Shown: piece by piece, positions 1 through 9,140 of the stretch
How the letters are laid out: every line of letters begins with the position of its first letter
Position numbering within the stretch: position 1 is the first letter of the stretch
From: Rubripirellula obstinata
GTDB lineage: Bacteria > Planctomycetota > Planctomycetia > Pirellulales > Pirellulaceae
DNA length: 33,563 bases
Assembly (NCBI RefSeq): GCF_001642955.1
Contig: NZ_LWSK01000063.1
Span: forward strand, 1-33,563
Reading direction: 5' to 3'
Position numbers and translations under genes: made by a program
Notes under the pieces: model-generated
What the model was told of the DNA's origin: nothing
The model's database searches: none
The model's input: only the letters and a program-made list of their open reading frames with translations

Positions 1-1
1 C

Positions 2-100
2 CTCGGGATGAGTGACGACACCAATCCGGCAGTAATTGATACGACGTCCCCTGAGAAAGGAACTGCGAAAGACGACACTTATTACCCGCTCGTTCCTTAG
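2..100 (+). CDS. 3' end of an unidentified protein (partial)
   Basis: An open frame runs in from the left edge and stops at TAG 98-100. The visible 32 residues are hydrophilic and acidic (many D, T, E, K) and end in YYPLVP. A strong palindrome starts right after the stop, as expected for a gene end. The piece is too short to identify, and a chance frame of this length cannot be excluded. Confidence 0.35.
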   Translation, partial: LGMSDDTNPAVIDTTSPEKGTAKDDTYYPLVP

Positions 101-101
101 T

Positions 102-180
102 TCGTTTAGCCGCGTTGGGCATCGCCCCGCGCGTTCGGAGCCGCACGACGCGCGGGGCGATGCCCAACGCGGTTAAACGA
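102..180. repeat. Palindromic repeat, family A (full copy)
   Basis: Inverted repeat with 32-base arms at 102-133 and 149-180, one mismatch, and a 15-base spacer. The core is GGGCATCGCCCCGCGCG. Related copies or halves occur at 9062-9080, 29657-29685 and 33501-33563. It could also act as a transcription terminator or RNA-stabilising hairpin for the gene ending at 100. Confidence 0.85.
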
Positions 181-416
181 TTAAAAACCCTTCACGTACC
201 CCCGGCCGCTTACGAGAATGTCTAGCATCGATCCCGAGCATGCCCATGGCGGCTCACGCAATCGACAGGTCGCTAACGCTTTCGCTACGGGATTACCCAC
301 CTTAAAAACTGATTCTCCAGGCATTCACTAATCTCGCTAGATGGAACCGTGACCGGGTGATATATTTTCCTCTTCACAGGGTGGGACACACGCAACGCGA
401 ACAATGGACAATCGCA

Positions 417-3158
417 ATGGCTGCAACGACAACGGCGGATCGGAAATCTAAGTCAAAAAAAGGTCACAAGAAAAAGACAAATGTCTTTCACGAGCGGCTT
501 GGGTCGCTGACCTATTATCAAGCTTGTCAGTTGCTAGGCGATGACGGGGCGAAGCTGATCCAGGAAGGTGGTCGGTCTTTTGAAGTACAGTCCGATCGCG
601 ATGTTTACCTTGGTGGCGACCTGTTTCGTGTGCGGGTCGAAGATGCGGAACTCGAAAGTGGATTGGCGATCGCGACGATTACCCTGGTTTCCGGTCGCAA
701 GAAGCAATTGCAAGCCAATTGTGACCAGTGCCAATTGCCGTGTGAACACGTCGGTGCGGCGTTTGAGTTTCTGTTGACGGCCAAATCAGAACTCGGACTT
801 GCGATGCCGCCCGATGAATCGGTGCCGCTGGAAAATCTGACCGCGGGCGAATTGCATGTCCGCGCGATTGCCGAACGAGAAAAACGCGGCAACGAGGAAT
901 CCATGATCGTCCGCAGCTCCGATAACGATCGGCCGTGGACCGATTACGTTGTGACCAGCAAACAATCCGGACGCACGTACCGCGTGGCACTGCGAGGAAT
1001 GGAAACCGGCGATTCATTTTGCACATGCCCCGACTTTCGCACCAATCATTTGCGAACTTGCAAACACATTATCAACGTTCAATCCAAAGTCAAAAAACGC
1101 TTTTCCAAGAAACAGATTGAAAAGCCCTACCGACGAAACCGCATTTCAGTGGCCGTCGATTACGGTACGACCCGTGGCATTCGTTTTCATCTGCCGCACA
1201 AAAACGATTCAGTCATCGAAGAAATTTGTGGTGACGTCGATGGCCAAGTCTTGACCGATGCCAAGCAAGTCTTGTCGCGGATCGAAGCTCTGGAACAGGC
1301 TGGCCGCCAAGTCCAAATTTACCCTGATGCCGAAGCCTTTGTCGGGCAACAACTCGTTCGCGATCGTGTGCGAGAAGAGTGCAACAAAATCCGCAAGAAT
1401 CCTTCGTCGCACGAATTACGCAAAGGCTTGCTCAACGCGACCTTGTTGCCGTACCAGCTCGATGGAATTGCGTTTGCCGCCGGTGCCGGTCGCTCGATCC
1501 TGGCCGATGACATGGGGCTGGGGAAAACGATCCAAGGCATCGGAGTCGCAGAACTACTGTCGCAGCTTGCCGACATCAAGCGTGTCTTGGTCGTTTGTCC
1601 GGCGTCGCTAAAAAGCCAGTGGCGATCCGAGATTGCCAAGTTCAGCGGGCGCAGTTCGCAGTTGATCCTGGGCAGTGGTGCCGAGCGCGCCGAGCAGTAT
1701 CACGGCGACGCGTTCTTTACAATCTGCAACTACGAACAAGTCCTCCGCGACGTCACGGCGATCGAAACCGTCCCGTGGGATTTGATCATTTTGGACGAAG
1801 GCCAGCGGATCAAGAATTGGGAATCCAAGACCAGCCAACTGGTTCGCAGTTTGGAGAGCCCGTTCCGATTGGTGTTGTCCGGAACGCCGCTGGAAAACCG
1901 ACTGGGCGAACTGTACACCGTGACCAAGTTCGTCGATGACCAATTGCTCGGTCCGGCGTACCAATTCTTTAATCGACACCATGTCGTCGATGATCGCGGC
2001 AAGACGCAGGCGTATCACCGACTGGATGAACTGCGCGGCAAACTATCCGGCGTTTTGCTACGACGCACCCGCGCTGAAATTGCTGACCAGTTGCCCGAAC
2101 GGACCGATGAAATCGTTCGCATCGAAGCGACTCAGGAACAACTGGACATTCAAGACGCCAACGTCGCACGGGCGGCTCAGATCGCTTCCAAAAAGTTCAT
2201 GACCGAGATGGATCGGTTGGTGTTGATGAGCTGTCTGAGCAATGCGCGGATGGCATGCGACAGCACGTACTTGCTCGATCAAGACGCTCGCGAGTATTCC
2301 AGCAAGTTGGATCGGTTGAGCGATTTGTTGGAAGGCTTGATCGAAGATCCGACTCGTAAGATCGTCATCTTCAGCGAATGGCGTCGGATGCTGGACCGGA
2401 TCGAAACGCGGTTGGACGCTCTGGGAGCAGAGTTCGTGCGGTTGGATGGGCAGGTGCCGCAGAAGAAACGGTCTTCGCTGGTGTCGCGTTTTCAAAACGA
2501 TCCCGATTGCCGTGTCATCTGCATGACCAACGCGGGTTCAACGGGTTTGAACCTGCAGGCGGCCAACACGGTCATCAACGTCGATCTGCCTTGGAATCCC
2601 GCGGTGCTGGAACAACGCATTGCGCGAGCGCACCGCATGGGGCAAAAGAATCCGGTTCACGTTTACAAACTGGTCACGGTCGGTCCCGGCAACCATAGCA
2701 CGTTGGAGGAACGACTTCTCGACACGTTGGCATCGAAGCAAGAACTGGCCGACGCGTCGCTGAACATCGATAGCGAGATCGACGAAGTTGCGATGGTCTC
2801 GGGCATGGAAGATTTGAAACGTCGTCTGGAGGTAATCTTGGCGCCCAAAGCAGCCGCGATTGATGAAAGCCAACAACGCCGCGTCGAGGAAGAAACATTG
2901 CGTTTGGCTGACCGCAAAGAAAAGGTGTCGCAGGCAAGCGGTACCCTGATCTCGGCTGCCTTATCGCTGGCGGGGCAATTGGTCGGCGGCACGCAGGCAA
3001 ACGAACCCGACGAAGCAAAGGTCAGCAAGTTGCAGGAACGTTTAAGCGAGTGCGTCGATCGCGACGAAGCCGGCCGACCGCAGTTAAAGATTACCCTGGC
3101 CGACGACAACGGCCTGCGTGACTTGGCCAAAACACTGGCGACGTTGCTGGGTGATTGA
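417..3158 (+). CDS. SWIM zinc-finger SNF2-family DEAD/DEAH helicase
   Basis: A double-stranded-DNA translocase of the Swi2/Snf2 superfamily, 913 aa from ATG 417. The frame is open from a GTG at 357, but the extra 20 residues look non-coding and the sequence from ATG 417 reads naturally. Counting from ATG 417, a Cys/His cluster C102-C105-C109-H111 is followed by a canonical SWIM finger (C202, C204, C215, H217). The ATPase core has Walker A in DDMGLGKT (364-371), DEGQ (460-463), SGT (488-490) and motif VI QRIARAHRMGQ (733-743). About 120 C-terminal residues are rich in E, K and Q and may form coiled coil. It stands alone, without a partner methylase or nuclease, so a specific defence role is not supported. 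The family is known to remodel or translocate on DNA; the substrate here is unknown. Confidence 0.93.
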   Translation: MAATTTADRKSKSKKGHKKKTNVFHERLGSLTYYQACQLLGDDGAKLIQEGGRSFEVQSDRDVYLGGDLFRVRVEDAELESGLAIATITLVSGRKKQLQANCDQCQLPCEHVGAAFEFLLTAKSELGLAMPPDESVPLENLTAGELHVRAIAEREKRGNEESMIVRSSDNDRPWTDYVVTSKQSGRTYRVALRGMETGDSFCTCPDFRTNHLRTCKHIINVQSKVKKRFSKKQIEKPYRRNRISVAVDYGTTRGIRFHLPHKNDSVIEEICGDVDGQVLTDAKQVLSRIEALEQAGRQVQIYPDAEAFVGQQLVRDRVREECNKIRKNPSSHELRKGLLNATLLPYQLDGIAFAAGAGRSILADDMGLGKTIQGIGVAELLSQLADIKRVLVVCPASLKSQWRSEIAKFSGRSSQLILGSGAERAEQYHGDAFFTICNYEQVLRDVTAIETVPWDLIILDEGQRIKNWESKTSQLVRSLESPFRLVLSGTPLENRLGELYTVTKFVDDQLLGPAYQFFNRHHVVDDRGKTQAYHRLDELRGKLSGVLLRRTRAEIADQLPERTDEIVRIEATQEQLDIQDANVARAAQIASKKFMTEMDRLVLMSCLSNARMACDSTYLLDQDAREYSSKLDRLSDLLEGLIEDPTRKIVIFSEWRRMLDRIETRLDALGAEFVRLDGQVPQKKRSSLVSRFQNDPDCRVICMTNAGSTGLNLQAANTVINVDLPWNPAVLEQRIARAHRMGQKNPVHVYKLVTVGPGNHSTLEERLLDTLASKQELADASLNIDSEIDEVAMVSGMEDLKRRLEVILAPKAAAIDESQQRRVEEETLRLADRKEKVSQASGTLISAALSLAGQLVGGTQANEPDEAKVSKLQERLSECVDRDEAGRPQLKITLADDNGLRDLAKTLATLLGD

Positions 3159-3203
3159 CGACGGCTAGGCTCTGCTAGTATTCCGCGTCACCTCAATTTT
3201 CGG

Positions 3204-3269
3204 GTAGCGGAACTCGCCAAGAGTTTCGGCTACGAGAGGGACGCCGAAAGTCTACGCGACTTCCGCTAC
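3204..3269. repeat. Inverted repeat, family F (copy 1)
   Basis: Arms of 27 bases at 3204-3230 and 3243-3269 with about four mismatches. The arm begins GTAGCGGAACTCGCC. A better-conserved relative lies at 17363-17426. Confidence 0.7.
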
Positions 3270-3493
3270 TTCCTAACCGAAGATTGACGACGGCCAGGCT
3301 CTGCTAGTCCCGGAGAGGCTGTGATTTTTTGTAAACGACGGAAAACATGGTGTCTGAGATTTCTGTTTTGTTGCCAAAGATCACGATCGAAAGCAATCTC
3401 AAGAGCGAGAGCCGTAGTTTTGAATCGAATATTTTTCGTTCGCTCGCACATCATTTTAAAAAATCACATCCTCGGAGGGACGGAAGCTCGGTG

Positions 3494-3622
3494 CCGGGTG
3501 CGAAGCACCCGGATACAATGCAACGACACCCCTCTGAGCGTCGATCGATCGGCGGCAAAGCCGCCGATCGATCGACGCTCAGACAAACATGGGGCGGCAT
3601 GATCCGGGTGCTGCGCACCCGG
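3494..3622. repeat. Composite palindromic element, family E
   Basis: A perfect hairpin with 23-base arms (3534-3556 and 3560-3582) and a three-base AAA loop. It is flanked by two smaller hairpins of the type CCGGGTGC..GCACCCGG at 3494-3512 and 3604-3622, themselves inverted relative to each other. The nested symmetry suggests a mobile or REP-like element, not a simple terminator. Confidence 0.85.
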
Positions 3623-3760
3623 CAAAGGGCTGTCACCGCTCCGCGGCTAAATTGGCTGGTTTGCCCTGCATTCACGCTCACCTTCTAAGCTGGACGTTCT
3701 CTCACGCGCCTGCGGCTCACAAAGAAACTACCTCGGTGATTGACGACGGCATATCAAAAC

Positions 3761-5125
3761 TCACTCGGCGCCCGACCACATTTCCAACGTTGTTCGCGGG
3801 ACGACGATCGAGGAATTGGTGGCTTCGTTTCGTTGTTTCATCAACCAACCTTTCAAGTGGATCGTCGATAGCTTCAATAGTTCGTTTGAACCTTCAATGA
3901 GAAGCGTTTCGCTGCCAAACAGTCGCCAATCCTCGCTCGTCAAACCGACTTTACGCAGATCAGAAATCTGCGTTGGCATGTCGCCAGTTTTCGCTTGATA
4001 CTGTCGCACGGCAATCGCCGCGATGATCAGTTTGTGTTGGATTACTGATTCGAAGCTATCGGTAGCTCGGTAGGCACCGACGAGTCTTTGGCCGACCGGG
4101 GAATCGAGAGCGACCGCGAACGGCATCGAGGTCAGGCTGAATCCGGGTAATTGATGGTTGTAGTAGTCATTGTCGATCTCTCGCACGCGATCGATGTGTT
4201 GCATTGTCCCAGGATTCTTCGCCGCGATCATCGATTCATAAAAATCTAGCACTTGCAGGATATGCCGCGGATCGGTTTCAAACGGAGCTTGATCATTGGT
4301 TGCCACTGCCGAGCTTCCGTCGATGAGAGACGATCCATCCAGAGACAACGTATCCAGCTTCCGTGCCAACATTGATTCCATCGTTGCTATCCAATTTGAA
4401 CGGACATCTGCCAACGGTTCCGCGATCTCGCGTAGTTTCGCCAATTGATCTGCATTCCAAACGTTGTACTGAAGCGACGGCTTTAACAACGGATAGACAA
4501 AGTGCCGAGCCGCGGATGCTGCGATCTGTGGATTACCAAGCTGGCCGTACGCTGCCAACATTAGTTCGAGCAACTTCAAACAACGATCCATTTCTCCACG
4601 GTGATAGGCAACCTGGAAGGCGCGACGAAGCATGTCGGTTGGCACAGGCGGCAGGATGGAAAGCGGTAAGCGAACATCCGTTTGGCGATCTTGATTTGAT
4701 TGAGATGCCGCTTCATCATCGATAAGCTGCGACAATCGATCCAAAAGAGGTCGCTCTTGATCAACCAGTTTTTCGATCAGCGGTGCTGCCAGCCACTCTT
4801 GCCCCGGCGGAACAAGCTCTTTCGCATCGGTCACATCATGCACCAACGCAGAACTAAACCGCTCACCCGATCGTGCAATCACATACCAGTCCGCTGTCGG
4901 AAAATCTGCTGTTGTCGCCGGAGATAATTTTTCTTCCAAACGGTCACGCGATTGAGAGATTCCTCGCACTTGAGGCGAAAGCAATTCCACCTGATTGATC
5001 ACTTCTTTCTTTGCACGTGATCGCAAAGACAAGTCGGCGATGAAGCTGCCGACCAACAGTACCGGAGGAAGGATGACAGCGATGAGATAGAGTTTCTCGG
5101 TGGATCTTTTGGCTTGGCGTCCCAT
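3761..5125 (-). CDS. Membrane-anchored protein of unknown function, fourth gene of ABC operon
   Basis: 454 aa from the ATG at 5125. An acctcc on the plus strand at 5132-5137 gives a GGAGGT ribosome site six bases before that ATG, so it is preferred over the GTG three bases upstream. One N-terminal membrane segment (about residues 12-32, IAVILPPVLLVGSFIADL) is followed by a large soluble part, probably outside the cytoplasm and rich in short helices. No catalytic motif or family was recognised. It overlaps the permease stop (TGATG), so it is very likely made with the transporter and may be an accessory subunit. Confidence 0.85.
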   Translation of the reverse strand: MGRQAKRSTEKLYLIAVILPPVLLVGSFIADLSLRSRAKKEVINQVELLSPQVRGISQSRDRLEEKLSPATTADFPTADWYVIARSGERFSSALVHDVTDAKELVPPGQEWLAAPLIEKLVDQERPLLDRLSQLIDDEAASQSNQDRQTDVRLPLSILPPVPTDMLRRAFQVAYHRGEMDRCLKLLELMLAAYGQLGNPQIAASAARHFVYPLLKPSLQYNVWNADQLAKLREIAEPLADVRSNWIATMESMLARKLDTLSLDGSSLIDGSSAVATNDQAPFETDPRHILQVLDFYESMIAAKNPGTMQHIDRVREIDNDYYNHQLPGFSLTSMPFAVALDSPVGQRLVGAYRATDSFESVIQHKLIIAAIAVRQYQAKTGDMPTQISDLRKVGLTSEDWRLFGSETLLIEGSNELLKLSTIHLKGWLMKQRNEATNSSIVVPRTTLEMWSGAE

Positions 5126-7641
5126 CACTTGACCTCCGGTACAGTTGATTGTCGCTGAGTTGATTCAGCTTTCTGCCACGATCGATACAGAGTGATGGCG
5201 TCTTGTTCCCAGGGGCCGTACCACTTCACCGCAGGCACGCGGGCTTGATTTGGGTTGCCAGAGAAGTTTGGCGACATCGCCGAGATTGCTGATCGATCGC
5301 TATACGGCCCTGAATCGAACGCTAGTTCGTTGTCGAAAAGGACTTGATGCAGCAACTGCCGCATCGGCATTGTCGAGGCTCCGTTTTCTGCCGCGTCGAT
5401 CATCTCAATCGCAACACTTGCGATCACATCCATTCTACGATCGACGAGGTAAGGGCGTTGAAAGTCGGGTGTGCTTTGGAAATCCAAAAGCGAGTAATAT
5501 CCCCCAAAGTCAGAACGCGAGGGACTGTCGCTTTCTATGTTGTCGTGATACTCCGTCCATGATTCCAGCACCGCACGGCGTCTCGCTTCGTTTCGATCGT
5601 CCGCGGCCGAGATAAACTGCATTGCCTCGCGAGTCGTTGGTCGATCCCAGAACTGCTGCATTTCCGTTTTTGCAAACGTGTGGGTCAGCCAGATTGCGAC
5701 CTCATCGGCTCCATCCTGATCCCATAGCCGCGAACTCAATCGCATGCGTTGGCCGTACTCGATCAAGAATTCACACCACGCTTCAAACTGTTCCATGGCA
5801 GCTTCGCTTGGATCATCAACCATTCGCAACCGATAGTATTCCGCCGAGCCAATCGATGCTTCCAAGACGCTTGTATCGAATTGAAGTGGCTGTGACGCCC
5901 GGCTAGGAATCTCCAGCCAATCCTGCGGACGATCCTGAATTGCGTCAAGCCGCTTCGCGATTTGCTGGCCGGTCGGCTTTCCGTCCCAAGTCTTACTCAG
6001 GTAATCGTTTTCATTCCAATCGACACGCATGATTGCAAACGGGCTAGCGGAATCAGTGCCGAACTTCATCGCCATTGATTGCAACTCCGCCCTGCGTGAT
6101 TCTGAAATCGTCGGAAATTGGCTGATCTGGTAGGCGCATTGTGCGATCGGAAGCCCGACAATCCCAACTGCGATCGCGGCAAAATTGATCAACCAGAAAC
6201 GCAAGTCACGGCGATCGTCCATGTGTCGTTTCATCAGCATCAATGTGACCGCGTACGGTAAGGCAATGCAAATCACCATGACCCAAACGGGGCTTCCGAT
6301 CCACGTCCACTGAGCGATCAACCATCCGATGCAGACGACCGACAACAACGGTGCCAGGAAAACACTGCCACCCAGCACGCGGATCATCATGCTGGTCCAC
6401 TGCGACACGCCATAAATGACCAGCATGACCGCCGTGATAACGGCCATCGAAAACATTGGCCCGGCTCGCAGATAACCGCCGGCAAGAATCGATCGCTGAC
6501 TCAAACCGTAGACCAGCAACGCCGCCGATACGATGGCGATCGGCATCAAGTGTCGCCCCAACCAAACCGTTGACGGCGAAACACCACGGTCGGCCAAGAA
6601 CTTCAGCGACTTGGCGGAACCGTCACCGCAAAACGAAAGCACACCCAGCCATGACAATGCGAAAAATCCAGCTACCCAAAACAAGTTCAAGGAATCGCCG
6701 ACCAAGTTGTAACTACGCTGCGTTGCCGTCAGTGCTAAGCAAATCATCCCCAATAAGACGCATGCCGATAGCCCGATGAAGGCGAGACGATTCTGGTGAA
6801 ACGCCTGCCACAGCAGCGTGGCAAGACTAATGCGAAAAGGCTTGGCGGATGGTATTCCCGACGCGGGTGGCTTCCAAGGATCGATCCACGAAAACAGTCC
6901 TTGCTGTGATTCGTTGGCAGAGGAAGCGACACGTGGCGGCGGGTCGGCGGCGAAGAATCGGATTGCTGCGCGGTAGCCGAGCCAAACCATCAACGCTATC
7001 GCGGGCAGCGTGAACAGGGTGGCAAGAGCGGTGGCGGATTCCTGGTCGTAGTAATGACCGGAAGCAATCAAGTAGCACTTGTAGCTGATCGTTGCCAGAC
7101 TGATCGGAACACCGGCGATTGGAATCATGGCGACCAGGCTGCCAAAGGCATTTTCGATCCGCCAAGCCGCATACATCCCAGCAACCAAGATGAAGATTGT
7201 ATGCACGACCCAAAACGAAACGTTCCAAGGAATCGACGTTTTGGTCAGCGATGCGACATCTCGGATCGAATCGCTGCCTGCGACGCTCATTCCCACCAGC
7301 AACAGCAGCGCGGCCAACCACATCGCGATCAATGCAACGGTCGCCACCAGCAACTTGCTTTGGAAGACTCGGGCGGGCTGAACAGGCAAAGATGCGATCC
7401 ACTTCAACGTGCGAGTTTCTTTCTCGTTGCCGACCAAGATCGCACCACAACCGGCAGCCAAAAGTGTCGGCAGGATCAGTGGAATCCAAACCGATGGCAC
7501 GTACCCATCGAAGTTGTCGTCGGTGAACAACCACAGGGTCAAGATCAACGTCGTGACCACGACCAGCATCGCCACCAAGGGGATCAATTGGCGGGCATCA
7601 CGCCAAAGGAACGCCCGCATTTCTCGCGGAATTGCGTTCAT
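5125..7641 (-). CDS. ABC-2 type transporter permease
   Basis: 838 aa membrane component of an ABC exporter. The N-terminal part has a run of about six hydrophobic segments starting near residue 18, then a cytoplasmic linker (about 230-265) and a second set of membrane spans to about residue 500. About 300 C-terminal residues are hydrophilic. This double-sized layout resembles two fused ABC-2 halves plus a soluble domain. A GGAGGT site lies six bases before ATG 7641 (acctcc on plus at 7648-7653). It overlaps the ATPase gene by 4 bases (ATGA) and the following gene at 5125. The substrate is unknown; relatives of this operon type are linked to envelope stress or lipid/peptide export. Confidence 0.88.
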   Translation of the reverse strand: MNAIPREMRAFLWRDARQLIPLVAMLVVVTTLILTLWLFTDDNFDGYVPSVWIPLILPTLLAAGCGAILVGNEKETRTLKWIASLPVQPARVFQSKLLVATVALIAMWLAALLLLVGMSVAGSDSIRDVASLTKTSIPWNVSFWVVHTIFILVAGMYAAWRIENAFGSLVAMIPIAGVPISLATISYKCYLIASGHYYDQESATALATLFTLPAIALMVWLGYRAAIRFFAADPPPRVASSANESQQGLFSWIDPWKPPASGIPSAKPFRISLATLLWQAFHQNRLAFIGLSACVLLGMICLALTATQRSYNLVGDSLNLFWVAGFFALSWLGVLSFCGDGSAKSLKFLADRGVSPSTVWLGRHLMPIAIVSAALLVYGLSQRSILAGGYLRAGPMFSMAVITAVMLVIYGVSQWTSMMIRVLGGSVFLAPLLSVVCIGWLIAQWTWIGSPVWVMVICIALPYAVTLMLMKRHMDDRRDLRFWLINFAAIAVGIVGLPIAQCAYQISQFPTISESRRAELQSMAMKFGTDSASPFAIMRVDWNENDYLSKTWDGKPTGQQIAKRLDAIQDRPQDWLEIPSRASQPLQFDTSVLEASIGSAEYYRLRMVDDPSEAAMEQFEAWCEFLIEYGQRMRLSSRLWDQDGADEVAIWLTHTFAKTEMQQFWDRPTTREAMQFISAADDRNEARRRAVLESWTEYHDNIESDSPSRSDFGGYYSLLDFQSTPDFQRPYLVDRRMDVIASVAIEMIDAAENGASTMPMRQLLHQVLFDNELAFDSGPYSDRSAISAMSPNFSGNPNQARVPAVKWYGPWEQDAITLYRSWQKAESTQRQSTVPEVK

Positions 7642-8609
7642 GGCGACACCTCCGTTTCAACCGCTCGATGATCCTCAAGAGAATCATCTTGTGAACTAAC
7701 AATTGACTCCGGCGACGTAATACTGCCACGAGTGTAAGCGATGAAAATTTCCTCCAGCGACATGGCGCGCACTCTCACGCCAACAACACTTTGGGAACTC
7801 TCGATACCTTCGATCATCGCCGCATCAAAGTGCTTGACGATTATTTGTCGCTCTCGTCCACTCGTTGTTTCACACAGAATCTCTGCTGGCTCAGGAAAAC
7901 TTGGCGTCGCGACCAACGGATCCTCCACCGAGATTGTGATCTCGGTCATCGACCCTTTTAATTGATCCAGCGGTTCGCAGACTCGGATCTTGCCATCGTG
8001 CAAAATCGCAATCGTATCGGCGACTCGCTCCACTTCTGAAATTTGATGACTCGATAAGAACACCGTGCGACCCGAAAGCGCGCGTCCGATCATGCTTTCC
8101 AGGAATTCTCGCCGCACCATGGGATCCAAACCCGATGTCGGCTCGTCCAAAATCAACAGTTCAGGATCGTTGGCGAGCGCCAGCGCAAGTGCGACCTTGG
8201 CACGCTGACCTTTACTAAGATTTTTGATCTTCCGATCTTCGGGAATCTCGTACAGACGAATGGATTCACGGTACTTGTCAAAGAAGGGGTCTGAATAAAA
8301 CGAAGCGGTGAACCAGCCAATTTCACCAACAGTCATCCAGTCATACAGGGCGGGTTGGTCGGCGACGTAACCGATTCGGCGGCGGATTTCCAACGGTTGC
8401 GACAGCGGATCGATGCCGCAGACCCTGCAAGAACCCGACGACGGGGACTGGAACCCGGTCAGAATACGAATCAACGTCGTTTTGCCGGCACCGTTTTCAC
8501 CCAACAGTGCGAACACCGTTCCGGGCTGGATATCCAAGTCGACGCCACGCAATGCATCGCAGCCTCGGAAGTGCATGGTCAATTGTTCTGATGAGATAAC
8601 AGCGTTCAT
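7638..8609 (-). CDS. ABC transporter ATP-binding protein
   Basis: 323 aa nucleotide-binding subunit. Walker A GENGAGKTT (37-45), Q-loop Q85, signature LSKGQ (131-135), Walker B LLILDE (151-156) and switch histidine H188 are all intact, so it should hydrolyse ATP. The roughly 90 C-terminal residues are the extension usual in ABC-2 exporter ATPases. ATGA overlaps with both the repressor gene upstream and the permease gene downstream point to translational coupling. Confidence 0.95.
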   Translation of the reverse strand: MNAVISSEQLTMHFRGCDALRGVDLDIQPGTVFALLGENGAGKTTLIRILTGFQSPSSGSCRVCGIDPLSQPLEIRRRIGYVADQPALYDWMTVGEIGWFTASFYSDPFFDKYRESIRLYEIPEDRKIKNLSKGQRAKVALALALANDPELLILDEPTSGLDPMVRREFLESMIGRALSGRTVFLSSHQISEVERVADTIAILHDGKIRVCEPLDQLKGSMTEITISVEDPLVATPSFPEPAEILCETTSGRERQIIVKHFDAAMIEGIESSQSVVGVRVRAMSLEEIFIAYTRGSITSPESIVSSQDDSLEDHRAVETEVSP

Positions 8610-8974
8610 TTCAAATGCTTCTCGACAAGTTGACGGACATCCTCGGTGGACATACCACTTTGGAGGGCTTCGTTTAGAACTTCGCTAACGCGACTGGCGA
8701 TGAACGTCTTGCGTTGCTTTCGACACGCCGCCGGTGCTTCCTTGGTGACCATCACTCCGCGGCCTCGCAGTGTTTCAATCAAATTTTCGGACTGCAATTC
8801 CTGGAAGGCTCGCGCGACCGTATTGGGGTTCACCGCCAAATCGGTGCTGATTTGCCGAACGCTGGGCAGCAATTGGCCTGGACGAAGCGTCGAGTCAGCG
8901 ATCGCAAACTTGATTTGCCGCACCAACTGCGAATAAATCGGCTGTCCGTTGGCGGGGTCGATGTGAAAGAACAT
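8606..8974 (-). CDS. GntR-family (YtrA-type) transcriptional regulator
   Basis: 122 aa from the ATG at 8974: a GntR winged-helix domain (about residues 8-75, with LPSVRQISTDLAVNPNTV as the recognition region) and a short helical C-terminus as in the YtrA subfamily, which lacks a ligand-binding domain. The frame is open to a GTG at 9022, but that start lies inside the operator-like palindrome 8999-9024, so 8974 is preferred. YtrA regulators typically repress their own operon with an ABC transporter, and this gene is first in exactly such an operon. Confidence 0.93.
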   Translation of the reverse strand: MFFHIDPANGQPIYSQLVRQIKFAIADSTLRPGQLLPSVRQISTDLAVNPNTVARAFQELQSENLIETLRGRGVMVTKEAPAACRKQRKTFIASRVSEVLNEALQSGMSTEDVRQLVEKHLK

Positions 8975-8998
8975 AAAGCAAGCACCGGTCCGGTGTGT

Positions 8999-9024
8999 GG
9001 GTGTACCGATCGGATAATACACCC
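8999..9024. promoter_or_regulatory. Candidate GntR operator
   Basis: Perfect 7-base inverted repeat GGGTGTA-N12-TACACCC, ending 25 bases upstream of the repressor's ATG at 8974. The position fits autorepression of the GntR-ABC operon. Binding is inferred from symmetry and position only. Confidence 0.6.
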
Positions 9025-9061
9025 GGTGCGTGAAAAGTCAACAGCAAAGCATTCCAGAACT

Positions 9062-9080
9062 GTTAAACCGCGTGGGCATC
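9062..9080 (+). repeat. Degenerate fragment of repeat family A
   Basis: GTTAAACCGCGTGGGCATC matches the outer part of the family A arm, then similarity ends. No matching second arm is seen. Confidence 0.55.
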
Positions 9081-9140
9081 ATGTATTGCTGGAAACAAAT
9101 GCTTCTCAGCGTTGGCCCGAGCGCAGCTTATTCAGCACCT

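Larger units (their letters stand above)
3159..3760. other. Gene-free, repeat-filled intergenic region
   Basis: No convincing gene in about 600 bases. It contains an imperfect inverted repeat (3204-3269), a composite palindrome (3494-3622), and copies of the 13-mer GATTGACGACGGC near 3283 and 3738; another copy overlaps the SNF2 stop at about 3152. Short frames crossing it are made of palindrome sequence and were rejected. Confidence 0.7.

Noticed and set aside
3321-3688. Short overlapping frames in the 3159-3760 gap
   Set aside because: They run through the composite palindrome, and frames on both strands share the palindrome-derived RSIGGKAADRS-like text, so they are artefacts of the repeat.
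7054-7671. 205-aa open frame on the plus strand rich in D, Q, R and H
   Set aside because: Antisense to the ABC permease; composition is typical of a shadow of membrane-protein codons.
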